Below are positions 37,210 through 49,271 of a stretch of 64,000 nt of DNA, one piece after another; position 1 is the stretch's first letter, and every line of letters starts with the position of its first letter. The position numbers were made by a program, and so were the translations under genes. Source of the DNA: Valencia hispanica (lineage: Eukaryota; Chordata; Actinopteri; Cyprinodontiformes; Valenciidae); NCBI GenBank assembly GCA_963556495.2, contig OY747715.1:1681739-1745738 (forward strand), given 5' to 3'. Under the pieces are notes generated by a model that searched no databases, had not been told where the DNA came from, and was given only the letters and a program-made list of their open reading frames with translations.

Positions 37210-39050
37210 TAACTCAACGCTTCCTCTCGTGGCGTCGTTACGACGTCGGAAACGTCCCGCTCTTCCTCCGTTTCTGCAGGTTCTGTCTGAAGCGTTGAAC
37301 AGTCGCCTCCGCAGCAGGTGAACAGAACCAGAACCAGAGCAGCAAGACGTGACGGTTCTCCCCGACTCTGGGCCCAGCTGAACCCCGGGGGGGGAACCAG
37401 TTCTTCTGGAACAGTTCTCTTCATGTTTGATTGGTCCAGCAGACGACTAAATACATAAAAACACTGAAATGTCCCTTTAGAGGTTAGGGCCAAACTTAAA
37501 TGAGCGAATCAGAAGGGGGGCTTGTTTTAGGCCCAGTTCCCACAGAACTGAGCTCAGAACCACGGGGGGAAACCGCCCCATCAGGCATGCAGCCCTGGGC
37601 AGAGAGCCAGGCTGCTTCATTTTCTTCTGTCTCTGCTCTGTTTGTGTGTCTGTAAGAGCGCCACCTGATGGTCAGGAGAGGCGGTGCAGCAGCTGGTAGC
37701 CAGAACGGTTCTGTAAGAGACGGTTCTGGTCTGGGGCGTCTTCATTCTGACAATGGTTGTTCAGAGAACTTTCGCCTTTCTCAGGAAGGATGTCACCGTC
37801 TGCTCAGCTTTCACTTCAGCCAGGCGTTGGTTTCACAAAGTCACAACGGTCTCAGCAGTCTCATCATCACTTTGTGTTTATTTACATCCAGACAGAAATA
37901 AACTCCATCTTTGCCTCATCAGACGTTTTAAAAACAAACTTTTATTGGTTGCTTAATGTGGTTTCATAACCGGATCTTAACTCAAACAGTTCCAGAAAGT
38001 TTGGTGCAAGAAAAACCTCAAAGAGGTGATGAATGTGGTTAAATAGATAAACTGACCCATCTTCAGGTCTCAGACTGTTTCTACTCACTATGAAACCAGC
38101 TCCAGCTTCTTATTAATAGAAAAGGCTTGCAGAGACTTTCACACTTGATGTGTTTGTGACAGGAACCACCCCCCGCAGGGCTGAGGTGTAGCTTCAGGCC
38201 TCCGGCGCCAACATCAGCTTGGTTCCATGTTGGCCTCCTGCAGCCAGATGAAGGTCAGAGGTCAAGGTCTTCCTCGCTGTGGCGTATCTGAGCAGCTGAC
38301 CTCGGCCCAGAGAGAGGAGGGAGGGTGAAGGCAGAGACTGGGCTGGGCCTCCATCTGGACCCGAATTATCAGCGCCTCACGTTGAAACCAGGAAGAACAG
38401 AAGCAGACAGAGAAACATCAGAGTTCTGACCCTGTAGAACCCATCCTCAGCAGAACCTCATCAGTCTGGATGAGTTCTGGTCCAATCTTCCTGCTTTAGC
38501 TCACTGAAGGTCCCAGGAGTTCAACCAGGTAGACGTCTGGACTTTGACTAGGCCGTCGCAGATTCTTATTCAGCCGTTCTGCTGCTGTGTTTTGGATCGT
38601 GGTTCTGATACTGACCCAGTTGGACTCTCTCGTCTGACTCTATGGGACACTTTAACCTGCAGAAGAGGTCCAGGTCCCCTGATCTGGGCAGAACCGTTTT
38701 CCTGGTTGGACCTCTCTGAGCGGTTCTTGTCGTCCTGGCAACGCCCTGCAGCTCTCAGTGTGTGCCATAAAACTTACAAAATAACTCCAGCTATGATGCA
38801 AATGTGTGTGTGGAGGGCGAGATAGCATCTCTGTTTTGTTTAGAGAACGTTTCCTTCTGCAGAACATTTCCATAAACACAAATAACCTCCCATGGTCCCG
38901 CAGGCAGAACATGGACGTCACGTGTTTCTGAGCAAACTGAGTCCAGAAGAGGAACCTGAAGCATCTCTGCAGAGACACAACCAGGACTGAGAAGAACCTC
39001 TGAAGGTAAACATGGAGGATAAGAGTCCTGATATGGACTCAGTATGACAT
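37210..39050. other. Spacer with a Tc1-like remnant, no gene recognised
   Basis: About 38535-38620 (TCTGGACTTTGACTAGGCCG, TGTGTTTTGGATCGTGGTTC) resembles the 5' part of Tc1-like elements read on one strand. Otherwise no gene or clear repeat seen. Confidence 0.4.
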
Positions 39051-39054
39051 GTAC

Positions 39055-40193
39055 CTGAACCAGAACAGAACCAGAACCAAACAACAGAACCAGAACCAAA
39101 CAACAGAACCAGAACCAGAACCAGAACCAAACAACAGAACCAGAACCAGAACCAGAACAGAAACAGAAACAGAAACAGAAACAGAAACAGAAACAGAACC
39201 AGAACCAGAACAGAACCAAAACAGAACCAGAACCAGAACAGAACCAAACAACAGAACCAGAACCAAACAACAGAACCAGAACAGAACCAGAACCAGAACA
39301 GAACCAGAACCAGAACCAAACAACAGAACCAGAACCAGAACCAGAACCAGAAACAGAAACAGAAACAGAAACAGAAACAGAAACAGAACCAGAACAGAAC
39401 CAAACAACAGAACCAGAACCAGAACCAGAACAGAAACAGAAACAGAAACAGAAACAGAAACAGAACCAGAACCAGAACAGAACCAAAACAGAACCAGAAC
39501 CAGAACAGAACCAAACAACAGAACCAGAACCAAACAACAGAACCAGAACAGAACCAGAACCAGAACAGAACCAGAACCAGAACCAAACAACAGAACCAGA
39601 ACCAGAACCAGAACCAGAAACAGAAACAGAAACAGAACCAGAACAGAACCAAAACAGAACCAGAACCAGAACAGAACCAAACAACAGAACCAGAACCAAA
39701 CAACAGAACCAGAACAGAACCAGAACCAGAACAGAACAGAACAGAACAGAACCAGAACCAGAACCAGCACCGGAACCAGAACCAGAACCAGAACAGAACA
39801 GAACAGAACAGAATAGAACCAGAACCAGAACCAGAACCAGAACCGAAACAGAACCAAACAACAGAAACAGAACCAGAACCAGAACAGAACAGAACCAGAA
39901 ACAGAACCAGAACCAAACAACAGAACCAGAACAGAACCAGAACCAGAACAGAACCAGAACCAGAACCAAACAACAGAACCAGAACCAGAACCAGAACCAG
40001 AAACAGAAACAGAAACAGAAACAGAACCAGAACAGAACCAAAACAGAACCAGAACCAGAACAGAACCAAACAACAGAACCAGAACCAAACAACAGAACCA
40101 GAACAGAACCAGAACCAGAACAGAACAGAACAGAACCAGAACCAGAACCAGCACCGGAACCAGAACCAGAACCAGAACAGAACAGAACAGAAT

Positions 40194-40229
<36 letters not shown>

Positions 40230-40315
40230 GAAACAGAACCAAACAACAGAAACAGAACCAGAACCAGAACAGAACAGAACCAGAAACAGAAACAGAAACA
40301 GAAACAGAAACAGAA

Positions 40316-40351
<36 letters not shown>

Positions 40352-40385
40352 AGACCTAGAAACAACAGAACCAAAACAGAACCAG
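39055..40385. repeat. CAGAAC/CAGAAA low-complexity array with larger duplications
   Basis: Made of ACCAGA, ACAGAA and CAAACAACAGAA units. Blocks of about 270-350 bp recur (the string ACCAGCACCGGAACCAGAAC at about 39763 and 40146; the CCAAACAACAGAACC clusters). Strong strand asymmetry: the plus strand has almost no T. Open frames on both strands are artefacts. Confidence 0.95.
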
Positions 40386-40507
40386 AACAGAACCTGAAGT
40401 TTTACCACAATCAGATGAAAAGAACACAGAAAGACAGAAACATAGGGAGATCCACCATCCTGCAGCTTCTAGATGCATCACCTCAGTTTCTTCATCAGCA
40501 TCATTCA

Positions 40508-41425
40508 GAGTCCCGGTACCAAGTCCCTGTACCGAGTCCTGGTACCTAGTCCCTGTACCGAGTCCCTGTACCGAGTCTTGGTACCAAGTCCCTGTACCGA
40601 GTCCCTGTACCAAGTCTTGGTACCTAGTCCCTGTACCGAGTCCCTGTACCTAGTCCCTGTACCGAGTCCCTGTACCGAGTCCCTGTACCGAGTCCTGGTA
40701 CCTAGTCCCTGTACCGAGTCTTGGTACCAAGTCCCTGTACCGAGTCTGGGTACCAAGTCCCTGTACCGAGTCCCTGTACCAAGTCCTGGTACCTAGTCTC
40801 TGTACCGAGTCCTGGAACCTAGTCCCTGTACCGAGTCCCTGTACCAAGTCTTGGTACCAAGTCCCTGTACCTAGTCCTGGTACCTAGTCCCTGTACAAAG
40901 TCATGGTACCGACTACCGGCACCCAGTCCTGGTACCAAGTCCCGGTACCGAGTCCCTGTACCGAGTCCTGGTACCGAGTCCCTGTACCAAGTCCCTGTAC
41001 CGAGTCCCTGTACCAAGTCCTGGTACCAAGTCCCTGTACCGAGTCCTGGTACCTAGTCCCTGTACCGAGTCCCTGTACCGAGTCTTGGTACCAAGACCCT
41101 GTACCGAGTCCTGGTACCTAGTCCCTGTACAAAGTCATGGTACCGACTACCGGTACCCAGTCCTGGTACCAAGTCCCGGTACCGAGTCCCTGTACCGAGT
41201 CCCTGTACCGAGTCCTGGTACCTAGTCCCTGTACCGAGTCATGGTACCGACTACCGGTACCCAGTCCTGGTACCAAGTCCCGGTACCGAGTCCCTGTACC
41301 GAGTCCCTGTACCGAGTCCTGGTACCTAGTCCCTGTACCGAGTCATGGTACCGACTACCGGTACCCAGTCCTGGTACCTAGTCCCTGTACCGAGTCCTGG
41401 TACCTAGTCCCGGTACCGAGTCCTA
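40508..41425. repeat. 13-bp minisatellite (CCCTGTACCGAGT) with KpnI-like palindromes
   Basis: About 70 units of 13 bp, with variants TCCTGGTACCTAG, TCTTGGTACCAAG and TCATGGTACCGAC. Many units contain the palindrome GGTACC. A larger block (TCATGGTACCGACTACCGG ... CCAGTCCTGGTACCAAG) recurs at about 40911, 41127, 41239 and 41343. Confidence 0.96.
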
Positions 41426-41445
41426 CCCTAGGGATGCATCTAGAA

Positions 41446-41612
41446 CAGGGGTATCAAGCTGTCCTGCAGCCTTTAGATGTGTTCCTGGTCCTTCTTCAGC
41501 AGGCAGGTAGGTTCTACAGGGTTCTGTTGGTGACCCGGTTAACGGATACAATCCAAACATGTCTAAAAGTTGCAGAACATCGGCCCTCAAGGACCAGAGT
41601 TTGACACCCCTG
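41446..41612. mobile_element. Short hAT-like MITE
   Basis: Starts CAGGGGTATCAAGCT and ends AGTTTGACACCCCTG, inverted ends typical of a very common fish MITE. Flanks ATCTAGAA and ATCTAATT share five leading bases of a likely 8-bp target duplication. Lies about 300 bp upstream of the rhog coding exon. Confidence 0.75.
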
Positions 41613-41933
41613 ATCTAATTGAGCTGCAGCTGACTCTAGATACCTCCACAGCACCAGAACCAGACCAGAACCGGTCCGACCAGAACCGGCCCCACAGAAG
41701 ATCAGAGACGAGATAAAAACAGAGACAGAAGCTGGAGGCTGTTTGACCTGCTGAGTTTCTGCAGAAATTAGGAAGTGAGCCTGAAGATAAAAATAACTGC
41801 GAGCAGATCAGTGAAGCAGCATAAAAACCTGCTGGGTCAGAAATCACAGCCCCGCCCTTTAGGCTCCACCCTCTAGGCCCCGCCCTCTAAGCCCCGCCCT
41901 GCTCTCTGTCCGCAGGTTTCTGACGGCTCCATC

Positions 41934-42062
41934 ATGCAGACCGTGAAGTGTGTGGTGGTGGGCGATGGCGCCGTGGGGAAGACCTGCCTCCTCATCTCCT
42001 ACACCACCGGCGCCTTCCCCAAGGAGTACATCCCCACCGTGTTCGACAACTACAGCAGCCAG
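41934..42062 (+). CDS. rhog: rhog coding exon 1
   Basis: Residues 1-43 from [12 protein letters not shown] to NYSSQ. The ATG matches the N-terminus of all Rac/RhoG proteins. Donor CCAG|GTGGGT, phase 0. Confidence 0.98.
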
Positions 42063-44843
42063 GTGGGTCCTTGAACGCAACACGCTGTTCAGGAGACATC
42101 AGCATGGTGGGACATCCGGCTGATGAGCTGCAGCGCCCCCTCATGGTTGCTTGGTACCACCTGGAGCTGCAGAGAACATTAGAGAACAGCCATAATCAGA
42201 GAGATGAGAGACTTTGGTACCGAGCAGCAACACAGACTTTTATTTGTTAGAAACATACATCAAACCTTTATATTTAATAAAATATACATTTAGCATAAAG
42301 GAAATGAGTCAACATTGACACTTGTAGACCAGTTAGCCACAACAATGATAAACACTCTCACCAGCACTTTATTAAAGAGGTTAGCAAGACCCAGCTTTTA
42401 TTTTGGTAGTCCACTTCCGCTTATCGTTAAGTACAATGTTTAGCTAGCCAGTTTAGCTTGCTAGCTAAACATTTAGTTATAATCCGTGAAACGACACCTT
42501 AAACTCGACTATTAGAAGCACAAATGTTTCACACCTGGAAGCTATGAATCGTCCAATCAGAGATCTTTGTGCGGTCCTGTGAGCCAATCGTTGCAGACCA
42601 GAGAGAGGTAGTTAGAGGTCAGAGGTGGTCACACGGACAGACTGTTTACCTGTGCTGCGTTCAGGTGACGGTGGACGGACGGATCATCAGTCTGAACCTG
42701 TGGGACACGGCGGGTCAGGAGGAGTACGACCGGCTGAGGACGCTGTCCTACCCACAGACCAACGTCTTCGTCATCTGCTTCTCCATCTCCAGCCCCGCCT
42801 CCTACGAGAACGTCAAACACAAGTGGCACCCAGAGGTCAGAGGTCACGCATTCCCCAACAGATTATTATGTGATTGGGTCTGGAGACACAGAGGAGGAGG
42901 TCAGAGGTCATTGGGTCGATGGCTGGCTGACAGAACCTCCTGAAGAACTGAGCCATCAGCTGTGGTTCTGGACGGTTTCAGGTCCAGTTACTACTGATTG
43001 TGGTCCGGTTCTGGATCATATTTTCCGTCCTGTAAGGTGGTCTGGATCCTCCAGGTTCTCTAAGGTCTTCAGCTGCTTTTCCTTATGATTGGCTGAGGTT
43101 GATGATCGCTGTGCCTATGTCTACTAGACAGGCAGAGGGTCCAAACCAAAGGTCCTAACCTGCTGCTGGGGTTCAAAGGTTCCCAAAAACACTGAGTACA
43201 ATATTCGGTTCGAAGCGCAGATTATGGGTTAATCCCAAATTAAATTTACAGGTAAATGGTCAAAGTTCAAAAGGTGAAGCTACTTGGACTCTGACTTGAT
43301 TACTCACCATCTATCATGGTCTGACCAAAGATGGGTAGAGCTGTTTCCGTGACACGTAAATGTGCACCGCTTCTAAACCCGCAGCTGCTGAGTCGTGTTG
43401 TTTGTACATTAGTTTTATGTCTTTTGGATTACTGTTCATCTGAATGGTCATCTGTGCCCAACTGTCTTTTAACAAAGTTACAGGTAGCGCAAAACAAGGC
43501 TGCAAGACTTCTTGGTTGTTCTTTAAGAACTAACACCACAGAAATGCATGATTGTCCTTCTTGGCCGACGGTCAAGCAAAGACTCTCTGCTAATATATTA
43601 TTATTTTTCTATAGAATTATTGATACCAGACTCCTAAAACTCTTTATAACATCATTTTTCGCTCAAATATGCATTCCCAGCTTACAAGAGGGGCAAAGAG
43701 TCGACAGATAACTTTACCTCAACCTAAGTCTGATTCGATGAAGAGGACTGTTGTTTTTTTTAGATCAATTGTGTTGTGGAACAATCTTCCAGCTGTGGTT
43801 CGTGATAATAACGGTGAATACAGTTTGTAGCTGTATTCTAAACCGTAGTATCTGTATCAGTTAAATGAGGGGGCTGTCACTCGTTAGGTTTTTTTTAGTT
43901 CCACAGCATTTTATGTCTTATTGTTTTGTTTTTGCATTGATAGTTAGTGTGTTAGATTTGTGTCTGTATTACTGTTCGGACCCCAGGAATACTAGCTGTC
44001 ATTTGTCTGTCAGCTAGTGGGGATCCTTTAAAATAAACAACTAAAGGTCAGAGCTGTTCCTTTGGACAGGGACAGGTAGGAAGGCAGTAGCCACAGTCCA
44101 AAGAAAAACCCTGAAGGACCTTCATGAAAGGTGGAGATTTTAATTAATTTATTAATCTAGACCGGTCCTGCACCATTAAAACCAGCCAGGAAGCAGGTGG
44201 CCTCTTCAGGGTCTTGGTGAGGTCTTTAGAGATCCTCGGTTGGTGTGTTAGCACCAGAAAGGTCATGCAGGGTTCAGAACATGGACAACCCTCCTATGGT
44301 GGGGTGATGGTGGCAGCGACTGCTCTGGTTCGGTCGTCAACATGTCCTCGTCGTGGCTATAGGCTACGACCTCCTCAGGATGTGTGTGAGATGTTTCAGT
44401 CGGCTGGGTTCTCTTCACAGGGTTCAGAAAGGTCCAAACACCGAAGACAAGATGTCTGAAATCCTGACAGCAGCTAAGAAATCACAGCTTGAGCTCCAGA
44501 ACAGCTTAAAGTCCAGGAGCGCTCCTGGTTGTACGTCTAGAAAACCTGACTTTGGTCTCGTCTCCAGGTGTCCCACCACTGTCCCAACGTTCCCATCCTC
44601 CTGGTCGGCACAAAGAGCGACCTCCGGAACGACGGCGAGATCCAGAGGAAGCTGAAGGAGCAGAACCAGGCGCCCATCAGCCACCAGCAGGGCGCCAGCC
44701 TGGCCAAGCAGATCCAGGCGGTGCGCTACATGGAGTGTTCGGCTCTGAACCAGGACGGCATCAAGGAGGTGTTCGCCGAGGCCGTGAGGTCCTACCTGAA
44801 CCCGCAGCCCACCGCCAGCAAGAAGCCCTGCGTCCTGCTGTGA
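41934..44843 (+). CDS. rhog: rhog: Rho-family small GTPase RhoG, 3 coding exons
   Basis: GTP-binding switch protein that acts through ELMO/DOCK to activate Rac and drive membrane ruffling, migration and macropinocytosis. Joined exons 41934-42062, 42665-42835 and 44568-44843 give 191 aa, the RhoG length. P-loop GDGAVGKT 10-17; switch [10 protein letters not shown] with T35; [11 protein letters not shown] 57-67 (switch II); guanine-specifying TKSD 115-118 and CSAL 157-160; Rho insert region ([16 protein letters not shown]); CAAX box CVLL, predicting geranylgeranylation. RhoG-type residues such as [16 protein letters not shown] and SLNLWDTAG separate it from Rac and Cdc42. The first exon starts behind acceptor CCGCAG at 41911-41915, 18 bp before the ATG, so the leader is spliced. 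Convergent with pgap2, divergent from stim1. All catalytic residues are intact. Confidence 0.98.
42665..42835 (+). CDS. rhog: rhog coding exon 2
   Basis: Residues 44-100, [17 protein letters not shown] through KHKWHPE. Acceptor TTCAG|GTGACG. Donor GAG|GTCAGA departs from GTRAGT but keeps phase 0. Confidence 0.97.
43325..44048 (+). mobile_element. LINE 3' fragment in rhog intron 2
   Basis: Encodes [37 protein letters not shown] and [20 protein letters not shown], the C-terminal region of a non-LTR reverse-transcriptase ORF distinct from the L2 copies in this window. It is followed by stops and a 3' UTR ending near GGGGATCCTTTAAAATAAAC. Clade uncertain. Confidence 0.8.
44568..44843 (+). CDS. 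rhog: rhog coding exon 3
   Basis: Residues 101-191 and stop TGA at 44841-44843. Acceptor TCTCCAG|GTGTCC; reads [18 protein letters not shown] through CVLL. Confidence 0.98.
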   Translation: MSHHCPNVPILLVGTKSDLRNDGEIQRKLKEQNQAPISHQQGASLAKQIQAVRYMECSALNQDGIKEVFAEAVRSYLNPQPTASKKPCVLL

Positions 44844-45723
44844 GCTGCTCCGTCTGAGAGACTGCTCTGAGAAATATATTAACCTTTTTCCCTTTATTTC
44901 ATTAGATTTTTATCCTTTAATTAAAAAGCAGAATTAGGAGGTAGATTAAAAGGTTTTCCAGAAGCTCTGATGCAAACTGAACTGGCTGTGGTTTGAAACG
45001 TGTAACTCTGCTGTGATCGGATCAGACTCCACTACTGTTAGGTCTCCGTCCTTTTGGTTATTTATCTTTGGTTGTAGAAAAAATATATTTTAATTTTAGT
45101 TTCACAAACAGCAGATTGGTCCAAAATTCTCCCCAGAAAGTTATCTTTAGGTTCAGATTGGTCTTCCTCTAGCGTAGTATTAAAGCATTAAAGCACCAGT
45201 AAAACCAGTGGAGGACCAGTCCAGCTCCAGTAACAGTTACACACTGGTTTGGTGTCTAAACGGGAAATTTAACACAGTTTACATGATCGCTCCTCTAATC
45301 ATTCCTAATTTAAGCCATGTTTGTTCTGCCGCCCCTCAGTGAGAACCTTAATAACCCGTATTCACTGGGAAACAACCAGTTTGATCAGATTTTATAGAAC
45401 TAAATGAAACAAGCTGCAGTGGTTGAAGCTAGCTGCTCCTAGAGGGAAATCCAGACTGAAAACAAAGATTTGAACCTGAACATCTGCAGATATAATAAAC
45501 TTCATACATTTTCCTGCTGAACTCGTCAACATGAAACCAGCAGAAAAATCTTAGCATTAAAAACATCAAAGCTAAAAGATCAGCACAGAAAATGCTACAT
45601 GAGCTAACAGCTAATCTGCAACCAGGATCACTTAGCCAAGATGCTAAACTAGCTAAACCACTTAGCTTCATCATTAGCCTCCAACTTCTGTTAAATTTAT
45701 TGATAATTTGTTTTTATTGGTGA

Positions 45724-45729
45724 AATAAA
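45724..45729 (+). terminator. rhog: Candidate rhog polyadenylation signal
   Basis: AATAAA about 880 nt after the rhog stop, the first clear canonical hexamer on this strand downstream. Usage is unproven. Confidence 0.35.
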
Positions 45730-46035
45730 TTTACATTATTTTATTTAAGCGGAAAATACAATAAAAACAAGTTTCATAATGAATGGCTGCTGCAGTTTAT
45801 TTGTTTCCTCTTAGCTAACGGCTAACATTGTCTGTCCTGCGGTAAAGAAAGAACCTGAACCAGAGTGGAGACTTTAGAACAGCAGCAGTTTGATGCTCTG
45901 GATCTTCCAGGTATTAGCACAACGCCAGGTAAGTAAGACATCAGCAATGACCTCAGAGCAGCGACTGCAGGTTAAAGGTCATGACCCTGAAACAGCATGG
46001 CTGATTGGAAGGAGTTGAAACATCTGGATGGAGGA

Positions 46036-47425
46036 CAAGGATGGACGGAACCATGATGGATGGAACCATGATGGACAGAACCATGATGGATAGAACCATG
46101 ATGGACAGAACCATGATGGACAGAACCAAGATGGATGGAACCATGATGGACAGAACCATGATGGACAGAACCATGATGGATAGAACCAAGATGGACGGAA
46201 CCAGGTTGGACGGAACCATGATGGACGGAACCATGATGGACGGAACCATGATGGACGGAACCAAGATGGACGGAACCAGGTTGGACAGAACCATGATGGA
46301 CAGAACCAAGATGGACGGAACCATGATGGACGGAACCATGATGGACGGAACCAAGATGGACAGAACCATGATGGACGGAACCATGATGGACAGAACCATG
46401 ATGGACGGAACCAGGATGGACAGAACCATGATGGACAGAACCAAGATGGACGGAACCATGATGGACAGAACCAAGATGGACGGAACCATGATGGACAGAA
46501 CCAGGATGGACGGAACCAAGATGGACGGAACCAAGATGGACAGAACCAGGATGGACGGAACCAAGATGGATGGAACCATGATGGACGGAACCAGGATGGA
46601 TGGAACCAGGATGGACAGAACCAGGATGGACAGAACCAAGATGGATGGAACCAAGATGGATGGAACCATGATGGATAGAACCATGATGGATAGAACCATG
46701 ATGGATAGAACCATGATGGACGGAACCATGATGGACGGAACCAAGATGGATGGAACCATGATGGACGGAACCATAGTGGACAGAACCAGGATGGACAGAA
46801 CCAAGATGGACAGAACCAGGATGGACAGAACCAAGATGGACAGAACCATGATGGACGGAACCATGATGGATGGAACCATGATGGACAGAACCATGATGGA
46901 TAGAACCATGATGGACAGAACCAAGATGGAAGGAACCATGATGGACAGAACCATGATGGATAGAACCATGATGGACAGAACCATGATGGACGGAACCAAG
47001 ATGGACAGAACCATGGTGGACGGAACCATAGTGGACAGAACCAGGATGGACAGAAACCAGGATGGACAGAACCAGGATGGACGGAACCAAGATGGACAGA
47101 ACCAGGATGGACAGAACCAAGATGGACAGAACCATGATGGACAGAACCATGATGGACAGAACCAAGATGGACAGAAGCAGGATGGACGGAACCAGGATGG
47201 ACAGAACCAAGATGGACAGAACCAAGATGGACGGAACCATAGTGGACAGAAGCAGGATGGACGGAACCAGGATGGACAGAACCAAGATGGACAGAACCAA
47301 GATGGACGGAACCAGGATGGACAGAACCAAGATGGACAGAACCAAGATGGACGGAACCATAATGGACAGAACCAGGATGGACGGAACCAGGATGGACAGA
47401 ACCAAGATGGATGGAACCAGGATAA
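46036..47425. repeat. 1.4-kb minisatellite of 15-bp units, inverted relative to the array at 14799-17252
   Basis: About 92 units of CCATGATGGACGGAA with variants CCAAGATGGACAGAA, CCAGGATGGACAGAA and CCATAGTGG. The reverse complement is the TTCCGTCCATCATGG unit of the stim1 array. Single-base slips occur near 47055. It lies between the rhog and pgap2 3' ends. Confidence 0.97.
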
Positions 47426-47429
47426 TTCA

Positions 47430-48914
47430 AGAGGTTTCTAGTCACATGGTTTTCACCCCTGCCTAAGGAGACCTCTCCAGGTCTTGGGTCCATTCAGAAC
47501 CAACCAGCCTGGTAACTAATTACTGGACCTTCTGGTTCTCCTATTCGCCCACATCCCAATGAATGAGGTTCAACTCCTATTAAAAGAATCTGAGGTTGTT
47601 TGAGAACACGAAGAACCTCCAGCTCTGGTCTAAAGTAAACTTTACTGTAATGTGAATCATTATTCTGAGAACTTCCTCAACCAGCAGCTGATGTGTCGCT
47701 GTGAACCGGTCAAAACTGTTGGAGAGGAAGTCAGATTAATAAATAACCTGCAGAGAAACAACTTCCCCAAACCATGAAAGGTCTCCTTCATGGAATGATG
47801 GAGTCAAAGAAGCTCCACGATCAGTTACTGGAGCTGGGGTCAGGAGGTCACCGCCACCTGGACGATCCTCCTCTTCCTCTTTCTCAGCATCAGTCACCGT
47901 GAATGTTGAACACCTAAATATGGCTCCATCAGGCCTGTAGGGGGCGCTGCAGGAGGAAAGACCAGAGAACATTCACCTAAAGGTGATTTTTATTTGCTCT
48001 TATATGATTGGATTAGGACCTGATGACATCACTCAGGTGAATCTTTCTCAGACAATGTTTTGCTACTTTGATTCTGTATAAATAAAACCCGACTGGTTTA
48101 TTGTAAACAGGGCAGATGATCCATCAGCAGCCAGCAGCGCCCCCTGCTGTGCAGAGGCCTCACTTTCACCTTTAAACACAAACGAAGGTGTTTTATGTGC
48201 AAAACAGACACAGATTATCAAAAGTTCATTTATTTCAGTAAATCTAGAATAAAACTCTGATCTTTTCCATTTAAAATGTTTATTTCTGTTCAATTTATCA
48301 TAAACTAGACTATTTCATCAGACCATTAAACACACTGTTGCTCAGAGTTCTGTATCCAGTCATGTTAGTAGAAAATTGAGTGGAAGGAAAACGTATGGTA
48401 GAAAAAGGTGCAACCGTCGAGCTCCACCACACAGACACGGATCCAGGACATGAGCTCCTACCCCATCAGCTGGAGGTCCAGAGGGAGAGGTGGATCCATG
48501 TCGGCTGGTTCTGGTCCATCTACCAGGACATCAGTTTCGTTTTTTGAATTAAATCCAATAGAATGAATTTCTAACAGATCTTCTGAGTCATGGAGGAGGA
48601 AAATGATCCAGGATGGATGCTAATAAATTAATCTGAAATAATCTGAGGCTCAAACTGGTTCAGATGATTAAATATAAAACATGTTGATGGTTCCAACTCG
48701 TCCTGATTGGCTCCTGTCAGACCTTCATCCTCCTCCTCTACCTCACAGAACGTCTCCGACCCGTCAACCTGCTGAGCAGAAAATCAGAACCGATGTTCTT
48801 TATCGCTCTGGAACCTTTCAGAACATCTTCTGGTCCACCATGTGAACTGGATCTGGACCGGGCCGATGCGGGACATTTCCCAGTGGAACCCTGAAACAGA
48901 ACATCCTGAAGGGT
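47430..48914. other. Spacer between convergent rhog and pgap2, no gene recognised
   Basis: No recognisable coding sequence. CAGCAGCGCCCCCTGCTG at about 48128-48149 is a CTCF-like CCCTC-containing palindrome also common in fish repeats. Parts may be 3' UTR of pgap2. Confidence 0.35.
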
Positions 48915-48920
48915 TTTATT
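48915..48920 (-). terminator. pgap2: Candidate pgap2 polyadenylation signal
   Basis: AATAAA on the minus strand about 220 nt after the pgap2 stop codon. Plausible distance; unproven. Confidence 0.4.
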
Positions 48921-49140
48921 TTGGTTCTCCCACCAGAAGATGATCAACAGAACCACCCGGAACCAGACAAGGTTTGGTCCTGGGTTCTGGTCCGATGGTT
49001 CTGTCTCTAAACTGTTCTAAAAGGTTCACCTGAACCAGAACAAGAACCTGCTTCCAGGTCCTTTCTTAGATGATCAAGGTGATGGTTCTGTGGGTCCATC
49101 CAGGTTCTACATCAGAACCGGTCTCTCCAGCGGGTCCAGC

Positions 49141-49271
49141 TCAGTACTGCTTGTCCTCCCGCAGCGAGGCGACCATCACATGGGAGCCGCCAAAGTCCCA
49201 GAAGGCCGTGGTGTGGAACGCCATGTTGGAGAAGACCACCAGGTACTCGCAGGCGGCGAACAGCGTGTAGA
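49141..49271 (-). CDS. pgap2: pgap2 coding exon 5
   Basis: Residues 212-254 and stop at 49143-49141: [29 protein letters not shown] and a C-terminal REDKQY. Acceptor TCTCCAG. Confidence 0.97.

Noticed and set aside
38791..40408. Frames of 371-527 codons (minus) and 255 codons (plus)
   Set aside because: Low-complexity CAGAAC/CAGAAA array; strand asymmetry removes stop codons.
42569..42943. Longer rhog frame extending on both sides of exon 2
   Set aside because: The extensions are intron; acceptor TTCAG and donor GAG|GTCAGA bound the conserved part exactly.
45953..47493. Frames of 358-504 codons over 46-47.4 kb
   Set aside because: Same 15-bp repeat in inverse orientation; open on both strands.
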